From Trifolium pratense (taxonomy: Eukaryota; Streptophyta; Magnoliopsida; Fabales; Fabaceae): a DNA stretch of 64,000 nt. Both the position numbers and the translations under genes were made by a program. The notes beneath the pieces are model-generated. The model did not search any database. It saw nothing but the letters and a program-made list of their open reading frames with translations, and was not told where the DNA came from. The stretch spans positions 37,609,362 to 37,673,361 of the forward strand of contig NC_060061.1 of assembly GCF_020283565.1 (NCBI RefSeq), given 5' to 3'. Shown one piece after another: positions 12,300 through 24,440 of this stretch. The first letter of the stretch is position 1; each line of letters opens with the position of its first letter.

Positions 12300-12425
12300 T
12301 ACGAAGCACGGACATCGGACATAACGCATCGACACCAATAATAATTTGAGAAACTGACATGATTCAATGTAGTTTGACACGGACACGTATCCGGCTTCAA
12401 ACACGGCTAATCTGAGGAGTGTTTG
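12300..12425. repeat. Dispersed 'cacggacacg' repeat
   Basis: The segment combines gaagcacggacatcgg, a long middle and gacacggacacgtatccgg. A similar piece lies at 45390-45485 in intron 2 of the ASG2-like gene. It is a short dispersed repeat of uncertain class. Confidence 0.4.
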
Positions 12426-13174
12426 CACTTTATATTGTATATAGTATGACTCAATTATAGGACCAAAAGAAAAACGGTGTAACTTAAGTTTTTGTACTAT
12501 ACTACATGAATCCCTTTGAGGTGATTCATGAATTTAATGAATACTACTAGTAGTTATTGAATTTTGAGTAGCGTACGCTCTAGAATGCTAAGATAGAAGA
12601 CATTAATAGCGGTGATAAGGAGAAAAAATAGGAAAAGATGACAAATGTGAATGATCTCACAAACAAAGTAGCTAGCTAGTAACTTGAAAACATGTTTGTC
12701 TTTGCATGCCATCTACGTTGTTCAATCCGAGTGAATTAATTAGTATTTTGGAATTTATTATCTGTGCTTATCTTCATTCTCCCCTTCCATACTCTTCATG
12801 CTTATTATATGACTAGATGAATTATGAACTTTCAATTTTATATTTTTCTTTATTTTTCCTTTTCATAAGAACTCCAAAATTAAAGTATCACTATATAGTA
12901 CATGTATATGTTAATTAATTAATCCCATATGAAAATAAAATGAAGAAATGAAAATCAATTTAGGAAAAGAGGAACTAGTAAGAGTAAGAGAACCCTAACT
13001 AGCTAGATCTCAATTAAATAAATAGTAAAATTTTACATTACAAATTAAATTGTTCCACATTCTTTTTCACACAAACTCATGTCTCATTCATCCCTATTCA
13101 ACACTGAAAACAATCCAGTAATTAATTAATTAATGTTCCGAAAATTACTGGAAAAATTAAAAAAAGGGACAAAA

Positions 13175-14014
13175 TTAGGGTTTCTTACCACGAGTGTGCT
13201 TATTATTATGCATCCAAACCTTAAGCACATTTCTCTTAATACAATTCTCAGCACAGAATTGTTCAATTGCACCTTCATCTTCCTTCTGAATTCTCCATCC
13301 AATCTGATCCGCAAATGCAAGCATCTTTTCTTTCTGCTCCGGAGTGAATTTTGTTCTAAACCTTTTCTTCATTCCACTTCCACCACCACCACCACCGCCA
13401 CCACTGCTACTCGGAATTGACACGTCATCATCTTCTCTACTGAATCCACCACTCGATGCAGCAGGTGGAAGAGCTAACGGCCGATGATGTGACACCGGCG
13501 GTGGTGTTACCATGTGGTGGTACCCCGGCGGAGGAGGTAACGCTGCACGGTGGTAGTAAGGAGATATTTGATGGTGCTGGTGCGGGTGCTGGTTGTGGTG
13601 GTACTGAGTATGATGAGATGACCTTTGTTGATTATGAGAAGTGATTTCACCGTCGATCTCTTTACGGTGAAAATTCCGGTGACAGTTACAAGCAGCGCAA
13701 ATTACGGCTTCCAGTGTTCCTTCTTCTCCAGCTGCTAAAAACTCACAACAACCATCAACGGCGTGACCTCCGATACTAACGGCATGATTCTTTTGACATT
13801 CTCTGTATCTAACGGTCCCGGTGGGTCCGTTTTTGCGACCACCTGCGGTGGCTGTTGTTGTTGTTGTTTCACCTCCGTCGACTCCACCGCCACCGCCGCC
13901 GCTCATTTTGGTTCTGACGCCTGAGTTTCCTAGCGAGTCGTAACCTGCTACCGGCGTAACAGGGAATCCCATTTCTTCTTCTTCTTCTTCCTCTTCGTGG
14001 TCTTCAAATTCCAT
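13175..14014 (-). CDS. Zinc-finger homeodomain (ZF-HD/ZHD) transcription factor
   Basis: ZHD proteins are plant-specific transcription factors; the N-terminal zinc finger mediates dimerisation and the C-terminal homeodomain binds DNA. The reading frame is intronless, as is usual for the family. The longest frame begins with GTG at 14026, but the first ATG is at 14014, giving 279 residues starting [11 protein letters not shown], which matches family N-termini. The ZF-HD dimerisation domain lies at about residues 68-119 ([31 protein letters not shown]). A His/Pro-rich linker and an uninterrupted run of nine glycines (about residues 205-213) follow. The homeodomain is at about 216-276, beginning [16 protein letters not shown] and with recognition helix [12 protein letters not shown]. 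The acidic N-terminus and MGFPVTP suggest the ZHD1-ZHD4 subgroup; the exact orthologue is not assigned. A short alanine/serine segment precedes the homeodomain. Nothing is broken. Confidence 0.95.
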   Translation of the reverse strand: MEFEDHEEEEEEEEMGFPVTPVAGYDSLGNSGVRTKMSGGGGGGVDGGETTTTTATAGGRKNGPTGTVRYRECQKNHAVSIGGHAVDGCCEFLAAGEEGTLEAVICAACNCHRNFHRKEIDGEITSHNQQRSSHHTQYHHNQHPHQHHQISPYYHRAALPPPPGYHHMVTPPPVSHHRPLALPPAASSGGFSREDDDVSIPSSSGGGGGGGGSGMKKRFRTKFTPEQKEKMLAFADQIGWRIQKEDEGAIEQFCAENCIKRNVLKVWMHNNKHTRGKKP

Positions 14015-16513
14015 TTCGCTTTCCACCTTCTTAAAAACAAATAATTAACTGAATTAATAAAGAATAAATAAATACATATAGAAATAAATAAATTTCCTGT
14101 GTTTGGAGTAGTTAAGGTATTTTTGGTTGCTTGAGATGGGACTTTGAGAATTGAGAAGTGAAGTGATATTGTGATTTGTGTTTGTGAGAAGTGAAGTGAG
14201 TTAATTGAATGATAAAGTCATCATATAAATTTCACCGATATAGGATGGATAATAACTAGGTAAGATAGTGTATTTAATTATTTATTATTTATTTGTAGTA
14301 TATTGGTTGTCATAATAATTACTAGTAATTATTTATTATTTAAATAGTAAAAAATAAATAAATAATTTATTGTTTTTGAATATGGAGTTGAAGATAAGAG
14401 AGGGGAAGATGATGTATGTGGTCAACAATTCTGCAGAAAAAAAAGAAGAGATGTCAGTTTCACGCAGGAAAGCCGTTCAATTACTTGCCATTGCAATAAC
14501 ACTCACATTTACTACTACTTTTTACTTTAACTACTACACCCCATCTTTCTACTCTACTTTCATTTCCTTTTTTATCTTTTACTTTTTACGTATGTAATGT
14601 AATAAAAGTAGTAAAACATTATTCCAAGAAATTACTAAAGAGTTTATAGTAATAATATTAAATAAATAATTGAATGTAAGTAAGTAAGGGGGAAAAATGA
14701 ATGAATGAATGTTGAAGAAATTTACCTACTCTTCTGTTACATGTGTTAGTTACCATCGTGTGGTTAAAAATGAAGTGAAGGAATGTTGGGAGAATGGGCG
14801 ATGGAGGTGGAACCATGGATTGGATTGGAATACTATTATAGCACACACCCACCGACTTGTTATATTATTATTGGGAAAATTAATCTGTCGGCACTTATGG
14901 GAACTGCTACGTGCCCTCCTATTCCGACATGATATCACGTCACTAATGTCTAGCTAGTACTAACCATTTCTCTATTTTGCATTTTTTGCTTATTAAGTTG
15001 CTTATTCAATTAACTAAATTTTCGATAATTATGAGTTATTAATTATCAAGATGTTTTTCAGCGATGGATTTGATTCCCTGCTTAAGGAAAATGCTACAGT
15101 CATACACAATAATGATATGATAGTACTTGTTGATTTGAGATCAAACAGTATAAATTAAATTAAATATATAAAAGTTAATCTTGATTGTTGATTATGATCG
15201 AACAAATGGAAACATTAGCTACGTGACAGTTATTATATCATATATGTTTTCTTCTGCGATTGAGGTGAATATGGATTTTCAGGTGGCGGTGCAAAATATA
15301 CTTAGTGGTAAATTATATATATCACTATATTGGGGAGCTCGGGAGAAACAAATATGTAAATACTCCAAGAGCATAAGAGAGAGATATGTCACGTTTCCAC
15401 CAAAAACCTTAAGTCATTAGGTTAATGAGTCACCTCTCTTATAAATCTAATATTCTTCCTAAACATAGTCGATGTGATGCGACGTTCAATCACTCACACT
15501 TGAAGCTCAACATTAATACTCTAATGTCTAAGTCTTGAATTAAATTCTTGTGCCAAAATGTTGAACTGTGAGCAAAGTTTTGATGTGCCAAAATGTCGGC
15601 CCGTTTCTATTATTTTGGTGGCCTAATTAATAAGTAGTATAAAAATTGAATTTTTGAAAAATATAAATGAAAAATTATTTAATATCAAAATACTCGGACA
15701 AAACAATTTCTACATGCATTTTTAGATGCAATCATGCAAAGTCACTGATAATTGTATTTATATCAATATGTTGTATAATAAGAGAAAACAAGGGATGATT
15801 GATTGTGGAGAGAAAAATAGAGGAAAATGGTAAGTGTGTGTTGATATGCGGCAAGATTGCGTGTAGAAGAGAAATGCATACTTGCAGTGATGAGAAAGTA
15901 GTGTGAAGACAATTTGACAGAGAATTTGATACTTGATATGAGTAAGAGATATGTACGCATACGCAGAGAGAATTTGATCATTGATGCTTGTGTATGATTT
16001 TATCAGCTCATTAATTATCTATCATATCAAGTACTCCCTCCGTTCTTTTTTATTCGTCGTTTGGGAATCATGCGCACTATTCATATAATCTACTTTGATC
16101 GTAATTTTCTACTAATATATAAAAATAAATATTAGCATATAAGATGTTCAATTTATCTTGACGAGTATTTTATCTCAGTTTATATTTATGATAATTACAA
16201 CTACTCCATCTATTTGTTGTTATAAATAAATAATTATTTTTTTAATCAATTCAATAATTAATGTATTTGATTTTGCATTTTAAATCAAATACATCGATTA
16301 TTCAATAAATAAATAAAATAATTTTTTGTTTAAAATGGATTTCGATCAACAAAAATTTATATTCTTTTACTATATTTTAATCAAATACATCAATTTTATC
16401 GACCAATGAGTATGTGGACTTGATTAAGTATCACCCCATTCTTTTTCATAAAAAATGTCTCATTTGTATATATTTTTCTCTATCACTAGTATATGAATAC
16501 ATTATTTATTATT

Positions 16514-16588
<75 letters not shown>

Positions 16589-17150
16589 CAGACCATGATT
16601 CAGTACAATCACAAGTCAGTAACTACATGCAATCGTGAAGCTTTTAATCGTTTGATCTTGATTGTACCGTTCATATTTTAACATCAGAATTTTATGTCAA
16701 AATCTATCTTAAATTGTCAAATTGTATGATCAAAATCTGATGGTTCTAATCTATTGACTGCACCTGAGTGTATGCAGATTGACTGCATCTAATTCAATTC
16801 CCTATATTACAATTCATTGCAATATATAAGACACTGTTCTAAAATTTTGTTGTCCTTTTACACAAGATTATTTTCAAAGTTCAAAATACATTAATTAAAT
16901 TTTCACAAAAATATATCTAATTAAATTAAATGAAGGGAAATAAAATATCATTATTTATCTCTCTTAATAATTAAAGGATAATTTTAGAAATACATTAACA
17001 TTTTGACCAAACACTAAATTAACATTTTGTTAACTCAAGTTTTTCTTATATATATATATAACTAAAAAGAGTACTAATTGTGTTCGAACTCTGATACCCC
17101 ACTTTATGTGTGTGAATTTTTAATGACTTATCATTTTTTATTTATTTTTT
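14015..17150. other. ZHD upstream region and AT-rich intergenic DNA
   Basis: The first few hundred bases should hold the 5' UTR and promoter of the ZHD gene; no clear core promoter motif could be fixed. The rest is AT-rich. It contains an LTR-like fragment near 15390-15540 (cctctcttataaat, gatgtgatgcgacg), a Stowaway-like end actccctccgttc near 16033, and a CT/TA microsatellite at 16513-16586. No protein-coding segment was recognised. Confidence 0.5.
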
Positions 17151-17275
17151 TGGTCTAATAGCTTAGTTGCTAGAACTTTCACCTTAAAGATGAATAAGTG
17201 GAGTGTCCGAAATTAAAACTCCGACTCATGCATAATATATACGATAACTCCACCAATTGAGCTAAGCTCACATGA
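17150..17275 (+). repeat. tRNA-like SINE (family 3), degenerate
   Basis: The unit ggtctaatagcttagttgct...cttaaagatgaataagtggagtgtccg...actccaccaattgagctaagctcac matches a common legume repeat with a box A-like start. The box B part (ccgaaattaaaactccgac) is eroded from a 'ggttcgaacc' type. A fragment of the same type lies at 63218-63262. Confidence 0.55.
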
Positions 17276-18537
17276 TTTGTCGTTTTATTTATCTAAAAAC
17301 ACAGTACTGATTTTACCGTTAATATCAATCAAATTATTAAGAAAATCACCAACAAACTTTTAATATGAGATTGAGGGTAAAATAATAAGCCCTACACCCG
17401 CATTACTGTCTCCCCCTATCTGACTATGTCATTCGGTACGGTACGGTATGATGGCTTCACGTTACAAACTTACAAACAACTACAGTGTCGTGTCCTTTGC
17501 GAAAGATTTTTTATTTTATTTTTCGATCAAAGTCCTTTGCAAAAGATGGAATACCCATCTTTGGTGTTTACCGTCAAAATAAGCCGCCGGTCTTATAAAA
17601 TTGTAGGATTTGCACATCAAAATTTGATGATTCTCTTTAGGTCCCATGTTTCTTTTATACCTTAAAAAATTCAATTTTGTCCTTGATAAAAATTTTAGTT
17701 TGTAAAAATTGAAATTTTTTATTGTTCAAATTCAGGAAAAATTCGGTTAACATATACCAAAATTTTTATTGAAGAACAAAAAAGTAAAATTGAGGAGGAA
17801 AGGGAAAGAACCATGAGAGACCTAAAAAGAAGTCATCTCAAAATTTTGAGACGGACTAGCCTAGTTGAACTTAACATTGGGAAGACTACATAATTTTATG
17901 TACGTAAATTATATTTAAGCACATTCATAATATAAATAAATGATCACAGTAATTTTAATTGATGTGATAATTTTATTTTATTTATAGTTTTTTAATTTAA
18001 ATGCGCGTCTAAATTTTGTACTTATATTCTTGTACCATATGTAAGATTTTTCTTAGAGAAAACTGTCTTCCTTCCAAGTTCCAACTCATGATGATAAATT
18101 AAATGCTACATTTAGATTAAGTTAGGTGCAATATTTATGCATCATCAATCACTTTTCACCAAAATAAAACCAAGATTGGTATTTGTCTAAGAACCAGATT
18201 TGGACATTTTATTCAAGCCATGATTGGTTGGTAACAACCTCTTCTACATATTTATGAATGTAGCAGGTTTAGAGACGGCATTCTCCATTGAAATAAATAG
18301 TAAGGATGGTTGGGTTTGGATTTAGAAATATTACCATTGAAGTGGTAGCACATAGATTCAATTCAACACTAGTAAGTAAGTTGGACGTGTCTTAATTTAG
18401 AGGTACTATTCTTTGTAGAGTTATCATTCCATCCAAACGTTATTGTTAAGTTATATTCATGCCCTAGTTGGCTGCACACTTGCCAACTAAGGTTACCTTA
18501 TATTCATGCCCTAGTTGTCAATTTTTGAATAATGTTT

Positions 18538-19242
18538 TTTTTTTCTTAGATGAAGTGGTAAATCCACTAAAATTAAATTCACATAATTATGAGATCCCGG
18601 GTTCGAACCCGAGTCACGACGTCCGGCTAGGGTTGGGAACAGGCCAGACCTTGATATATAAGCCTGAGCCTGACCTACGATTTTTCTTTAGGCCTGAGCC
18701 TGACCTACGACCTATCAAATATTATTTATTTTGGCCTGGCCTGAGCCTTTTTAAAGTCTGGTCTGGCCTTGTAGCCTATTTAAAAGCATGTGTTACATAA
18801 ATGTCTCTATATAGTCTTTTTAAATAGGCTAAACAGGCCTTAAAAGCCTATTTCACATTTAAATTTTTATAATTTCTTCAACATTAAGAAAAAGCTAATA
18901 AAATGATTAGCACAATAATTAAAAGTTAATAAAATAACAAATATGATTAAATAATAATATATTTTTTCTTTGGCAAAAAAATATAAATAATAATATTATA
19001 TAAATAATAATAATTAAATATAAACAGGCCGGCCTATCAGGCTTTTTGGGCTTTTTTAGAAGCATGAGCCTGACATATTTATGTAAACAGACTTTTTTCA
19101 AAGCCTAAGCCTGACATTTTTAATAAACAGGTCAGGTCAGGCTTACACAGGCCAGGCCGAAGGTGCCTGGCCTATTCCCAATCCTACGTCCGGCCTAACA
19201 ATTTTGACATTTTTACTCGGGTTCGAACCCGGGTAAATCCAC
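18538..19242 (+). mobile_element. SINE (family 1) split by a hAT MITE, 12-bp target duplication
   Basis: The left part, 18538-18627, contains tagatgaagtgg and ggttcgaaccc. The right part, 19195-19242, continues ctaacaattttgacattttt as in the copy at 1634-1770. The whole is flanked by tgaataatgttt at 18526-18537 and 19243-19254, a 12-bp target duplication. The hAT-type MITE at 18628-19186 interrupts it, so the SINE came first. Confidence 0.8.
18628..19186. mobile_element. hAT-type MITE nested in a SINE
   Basis: The ends TAGGGTTGGGAACAGGCC and GGCCTATTCCCAATCCTA are inverted repeats with 16 of 18 matches. The flanks are CGTCCGGC at both sides (18620-18627 and 19187-19194), an exact 8-bp hAT-type duplication. 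The 559-bp body is rich in aggcctgagcctgacct-type repeats and inverted copies. An apparent ORF across its left end is not a gene. It belongs to the same general class as the element at 6243-6794, though with a different interior. Confidence 0.9.
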
Positions 19243-19319
19243 TGAATAATGTTTCTATTTTTGCATTGCTATTTTTTTTAGAGTTGCATTGCGGATGTTA
19301 TTTAAAAGGGTGATTGTAA

Positions 19320-19412
19320 GCCACTAGGTTTGGTCCAGTGGTGATGAATTTAGGTAGTATGTTATAGGTCCTGAGTTCGATCCCCAGCTCATTATAAACA
19401 AAAAAAAAAAAA
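19320..19412 (+). repeat. tRNA-derived SINE (family 2)
   Basis: The element carries box A-like tttggtccagtggtga and box B-like gagttcgatcccc and ends in an A run. The flanks ggtgattgt and ggcaattgt are an imperfect duplication. It is closely related to the copy at 8435-8525. Confidence 0.8.
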
Positions 19413-19849
19413 GGCAATTGTGAAATATGAAGGATGAAATTTGGTCTTTCAGTCTTTCAATTATGAAACATTGAAGGATGAAATTTGGTATCAAAATAAA
19501 ATTTGATACTAAGTGCCATTCTGATTTTCTAAGAAAATATTACTATTATATATTAATTTTGAATTTTATAGTATGAGCACAAAGGCCAGAAGAGAAGTTC
19601 TAGCTAGAACGGAGCAGTATATATTGTATGAGCATTTTTTTTAATTACCGTATTTTCATGGTGAGGAAATTGAATCAATTTCTTTTGGTGGTTTTCGAAT
19701 AGAAGCACAAGTAGAGGAATAAATTGGTTTGGTAGGGATAAACTTAATGTATGGACTTTCGGCATTTTTTTGGCTTCAATTTAGCAATACTAAGGAAGGT
19801 TGAAAATTTCAAAGGGTGAGGCTATTTTTGTTGAGAACAACTCTTGTCT

Positions 19850-20285
19850 ACCAATTAAACTAAATCTTAATTGGTATGTGTATACGAGATGAGAGAGGAG
19901 AATTTGTGAAGGCTAAGTTGTTATGTAAAGGGGTGAGTATTCCACTTCAAGAGGCTTGAGTGACAGGACTATATGAAGTTTTATTGTGGCTTAATGAGTT
20001 GTGTGTTTAAAGAGTTACCATTGAAATAAATTGCAAACCGATTGTGGATGGAGTTGTTGGAAATCTTATAAATATAGCCGAATATGACACTTATTAGAAA
20101 ACGTAAAATATTATTGAGTAGTTTGTAAAACTTTAAGATTAGTATATTATCCTGAGACAATTGAACTTGGTTGCTTATTCCATTGTAAAGGCATCAAAGC
20201 TCTTGTTATTCTCAAGTTTTTTATTTTATCTCAACCTGTATTATTAGTACTTTTATTGAAAATGAAATTAGTTTGTTATTATAAA
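19850..20285 (+). pseudogene. Degraded LINE RNase H domain
   Basis: Broken frames read GMCIRDERGEFVKAKLLCKG, then LYEVLLWLNELCV, then VTIEINCKPIVDGVVGNL, and a final NLVAYSIVKAS. This is the order of motifs in the RNase H-like domain of plant LINEs. Several stop codons and the lack of an upstream reverse-transcriptase part show a decayed fragment. Confidence 0.65.
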
Positions 20286-20680
20286 TAAATTAATAAATTA
20301 TATATTAATTTTTCTCTTAAAAAATTTTAAAATTAAAAACATAAATTTGTAATTTGTTACATCTAAATAGGACTGACTAAAAGCCTGATTTTTTGAAACA
20401 AAAGTTGTTTCGTTTGAAGTGAATGTTTTGTCTTAAATTTGTGTAAAAATTGCTTGAATTCTTAATTGGGTAATTGGAATATAGAGATGAAGTTAGATGA
20501 TTAAAAGACTAAAGTTGGGAAAAAATTATAGGGGTAAATGTATAATTGTAGAGGTGGGAGAAAATTTTTCCTTTAACAATATTTGGCCCATTCAGATGTA
20601 TCCATGCATAATGCCCGTAACATATATATCCAAAAAAAAAAATCTTATCCAAATTGGGTAATTGTTGATATTGGATCTTA

Positions 20681-22138
20681 GGAAATTTTTTTTTCTACCC
20701 CTACATTTATCTCTATACCCCAACAATTTTTAAAATATGTCCATTCTACCCTTATCTTACTATATTATTTTTTATTTCGTCGTTTTATGACTTTTTCGGT
20801 AGACTGGTTACACCCCTGCAAGACTGTTCCGGTATATACTTTTCATTCCGGTATATTAATGTTACCGGCACACTTTGAAAAAGTGTTCCGGTTTGCAATC
20901 ATTTTTACCGGAACACTTTGTATCATATGCAGAATCCTTTCTAATACATACCGGAAGAGTTCAGGTATGTCAGAAATTTCTGATTTTTTTTTATTATTAC
21001 CAGGTTACCAAAACCGTTCCGGTTTGTTGATGTAGTAATTTCTTTCCAAACAAAACTGCCCCTAGTTTTACTCTGCTTGTATTTACTTAAGCCCCCCCTT
21101 GTTTAGTTCTTAACTCCCAATTCTAAATCACGCAATCAACACTAATTCAGATTCAAAAATTGGTACAACAACAACATGATTGCTGCAACAAGAGCATGGG
21201 TAGTAGCATCAAGTATATGAGCAGTAGAGACATTAAAATATCAACTTGGTGTTTGCAGATGGAACTATACTTTTAGATCACTTCATCAACATGTTAAGAA
21301 TAATATCAGATCATACACTCAGGCAAAGAAATTGTCCTCTGCATCTTCTGCAGCTGTTTGCAATAAGGTGAAAAGAACTAAGGAAGAATCTTTGAAGAAA
21401 GTGTTGGGACTTGAATTGTTGGGGTCCTAGTATTGCAGGGTTTTAATATTGTGGATTCACCGGAACACTTTTAACAAACCAAAAAAAAAATTCAGAAAAT
21501 TTGTAAATACCTGAACATTTTTTCTAAGTGTTCCGATAAAAAAAATTGAAACAGTTCTTAAAATTATACAAACCGGAACACATTTGAAAAGTGTTCCGGT
21601 AAATTTAATAAACCGGAAAAGTAGCGAAGCTTACCGGAATAGGTGTAGATAAGGAGGTAGAATAAGATAAAGTATATTATCTTGTTATTATCACTTATTT
21701 GATGAACCAATAATTAGCCTATGCAGAATTACAATTACTCACAATTTGCCGTATGACGTAATGTCTAACATGTTCCAATGGATAGTTTTGCTTAATTTGC
21801 CTACCGGAACACTTGATTTGAAAGTGTGCCGGTATGTTTTTAAAAAGTGTGCAGGTATGATACAAACCGAAACACTTTTTAAAAAGTGTTCCGGTAACAA
21901 TCCATATTTTTATTCCAAACCATAACACTTTTTAAGTGTTCTGGTAAAATTATCATACCAGAAAAAAAAATACGTACCGGAACAGTGCTTCGGGGGTGTG
22001 ACCAGTCTACCGGAAAAGTTATACAACGACAAAATAAAAAATATTAAAATATACTAAAATTTGATAAGGGTAGAATGGGCATATTGTAAAATATGTTGGG
22101 GTAAAGAGATAATTGTTGGGGTAGAAAAAATAAAATTC
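20681..22138. mobile_element. Pack-MULE-like transposon carrying a wound-induced gene copy
   Basis: The ends are long inverted repeats of roughly 150 bp: left ggaaattttttttt then ctacccctac, right the inverse of gaattttattttttctaccc. Shared blocks include ccattctacccttatc and tagactggt. The direct repeat TGGATCTTA stands at 20672-20680 and 22139-22147, a 9-bp target duplication as made by Mutator-like transposases. Both subterminal regions carry many copies of a ccggaacactt/aagtgttccgg motif, up to about 21020 on the left and from about 21455 on the right. Between them lies non-repetitive DNA with a gene-like segment (21176-21436). No transposase is present, so the element is non-autonomous and would have been moved by a related autonomous element. 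Confidence 0.85.
21176..21436 (+). pseudogene. Wound-induced protein (DUF3774 family) copy inside the MULE
   Basis: The family comprises small plant proteins of about 85-95 residues induced by wounding; their biochemical role is unclear. From the ATG at 21176 the frame reads MIAATRAWVVASSI, then a TGA stop at codon 15. It continues in frame with AVETLKYQLGVCRWNYTF, RSLHQHVKNNIRSYTQAKKL, SSASSAAV and KEESLKKVL. This matches the family layout: N-terminal 'AW.VA.S.G..E.LK', 'CRWNY..RS..QH.KN..RS', 'QAK.LSS', 'EESL..V'. Near 21405-21410 a frameshift occurs. The shifted frame reads LNCWGPS, matching the conserved C-terminal 'CWGP' motif. One stop and one frameshift make it a pseudogene unless edited or read otherwise. 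No intron is seen. Confidence 0.85.
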
Positions 22139-22670
22139 TGGATCTTATAAGAAAAAGTTGTTTTTTTTTTTTTGATAAGCTATAAGAAAAAGTTGTTGAT
22201 ATTGGATGATCATATATGATTTATCCTATACCCCTATGTTTATATATTCACCCTTATAAATCGTAAAAATTCAAATTTTACACAATTTGTCTCACAAAAT
22301 ATTTTCAATATATAAATTACACATTCTTTTAAATTATATTAGCTTAAAATTCCGTTGCATATTCTGCTACGTAAGTCTAAATATTTTAACAATGAATTGA
22401 TAAAATATATAAATTACACATTCTTTCGATGTTATAACTTTGTTCGTGACATTTATAATTGATGGTTGAGTAAGTTGCTTTCAAACCTTGAACATCCAGA
22501 TGAAGTTCTGAAATTGATTAGATTCAACATTGTTTTTGTTTTGGTCCACCTTCCGTCATTTTTTTTTATATAAGAAAATGATAAACAACAGTATGATTTT
22601 CGTGTTTGTTTTATATAATTAAATTTTTTGAACAAACACTTAGTACTAGTTAAGCAAATCACAAACAAAG

Positions 22671-23478
22671 CCTTAGTGTGTGTTTGGTTTAGTGATGACT
22701 AGAATTGATTTTGGTAAAATTAAGTTTGACAGAATTGATTTTGGTTAAAAATGATTTTAATAGAATTGATTTATGTTTGGATAGATGAATGTAAAAGTGA
22801 TTCTCAAAATTTGATGTTGTTTGAATAGTTTGAATTAAAATTGCTTTTGGGTGCTAATTACTAAAATAGACTTTAGTAATATTTATCACAAAAAGCATAA
22901 AAAATATCATTTTTTTAATCATAAATACTTTATATTGTTTGTAAAAAATAAAAAAAGTAATTAATAAATATATATCAGGCCTTCCATAAATAAAAAATAT
23001 ATATCAGGCCTTCGTCTTATATTTATTTTTCAACAACTCAGAAACGTTGTTGCACTCACTGCAAACAAGAAGCGTCGCTTCTGGATTCACCACAAATATG
23101 AAATGTTGATCTGCATAGTGCTGATGCATGCTGCACTCATCTCTCTATTAAGTTAATTACGTTTTTTTCTCCCTATTCTCTCTGTTTCATCTGTAAATCT
23201 GAGAAATTAGGTAGAAGAAAGATGCTTATGGGTTGGAAATTGGAGAATAAGATAAGCGTAATTAGGTAAGTATACATATCACAAAAAAAGTTAAAGTCTG
23301 AATCACGTTTGCGTTGACGCAGAAGCTCGGATTTGTAGCTTCCGCCAAACTCACGTTTGCTACTTTACATAATTGCTTTAAGGAATCGTCCAAACATCAC
23401 TGAAAATTGAAAAGCGCGTTTGGTGGGAAAAAAAACTCAATTTGGGCGTGAAAACGTAGAAATAAACAGACACTTAGG
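22671..23478. mobile_element. MITE-like element with short inverted ends
   Basis: The left end ttagtgtgtgtttggttt and the inverse of the right end (taagtgtctgtttatttc) are similar. The left part carries repeated agaattgattttggt units, a layout seen in legume non-autonomous DNA elements. No exact target duplication was found, so the limits and class are tentative. The interior has no recognisable gene. Confidence 0.45.
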
Positions 23479-23941
23479 AGACTAAACCAAAATTCAAAGT
23501 GGCCTGGGAGCATGACAAAGTACAATTGTCTCATTAAAAAATTTACCTATAAAGCTTAGAGGGAAAATTAGGTGAAGGAGAAAAGAGTACAATGCTTCAA
23601 ATAAGATTAACAAAATTTATATTATGTTAAACCAAATCTGTATATATTTCTAACAAATACATTACGAATATTATTAAGAATTGTGTCCTACCATTGAGAA
23701 CGATGAATACGAAGACCAAAATTAGTAATACAGTCAGCACATTGATTACCTTTTTGATAAATATGAGAGATAAATATGAACGAATTCAAGTCCAATAATA
23801 TTGGATGTGTATTATAAAAAATGCAAACCATGCAATGGAAAGAGGTAAAGATTAATAAAGAGTGACATTCTCATCTTACGGGCAAAATTTATAAGACTAA
23901 ATTATCTCGGTGAGTATAATTGATCAATTTGGTTTGATTTT

Positions 23942-24060
23942 TTTTTTTGTCTTAGATGAAGTGGTAAATTCACTGAAATTAAACTCACATAATTGTGAGG
24001 TCCAAGGTTCATAACTAAAGGAACCACAACACATCACCTAAAAGAGGTTCATAGTTAAAG
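23942..24060 (+). repeat. SINE (family 1) fragment in duplicated segment
   Basis: The unit starts cttagatgaagtggtaaatt and ends near a degenerate box B (aggttcataactaaag). It is present only in copy 1 of the surrounding duplication, which dates it after the duplication or indicates its loss from copy 2. Confidence 0.6.
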
Positions 24061-24134
24061 TACACTTCTAATATTATGTTAAAAGACTAAAGATGTAATT
24101 TTATTTTAAAAAAATTAATAACAACTACATTTCA

Positions 24135-24440
24135 GGTCCTTTATCTTATTTTTTTGTAACACTTTGGTCCTTTATTTTTTTTTGTAACACTTTGGTCCTT
24201 TATCTTTTATTTGTAACACTTTAGTCCTTTATTTTTTTATTTGTAACATTTTAGTCTAATTTTTTTTGTAACAGTTTGGTCCTTATCTTTTTTTATTTGT
24301 AACACTTTTGTCCTTTATTTTTTATAAATAAAAAAGATAAGGACCAAAGTGTTACAAAAAAAAGATAAAAGACCAAATTGTTACAAAAAAAGATAAAGGA
24401 CCAAAGTATTACAAAAAAATAAGATAAAGAACTTGTAGTG
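24135..24440. repeat. Palindromic array of 'ggtcctttatctt..tgtaacacttt' units
   Basis: About five units of 30-40 bp on the left arm (ggtcctttatctt, tttgtaacactttggtcc) are followed by about three inverted units on the right arm (accaaagtgttacaaaaaa, agataaaggacc). The outer blocks actacatttcaggtcc and aacttgtagtg are also inverted. It is probably a MITE or foldback element able to form a long hairpin. Confidence 0.7.

Noticed and set aside
16414..16681. ORFs of 62-74 codons rich in Tyr/Ile
   Set aside because: They are translations of a (TA)n microsatellite.
18468..18800. 110-codon ORF rich in PDL/GPEP motifs
   Set aside because: It spans the boundary of a SINE and a hAT MITE and only translates their repeats.
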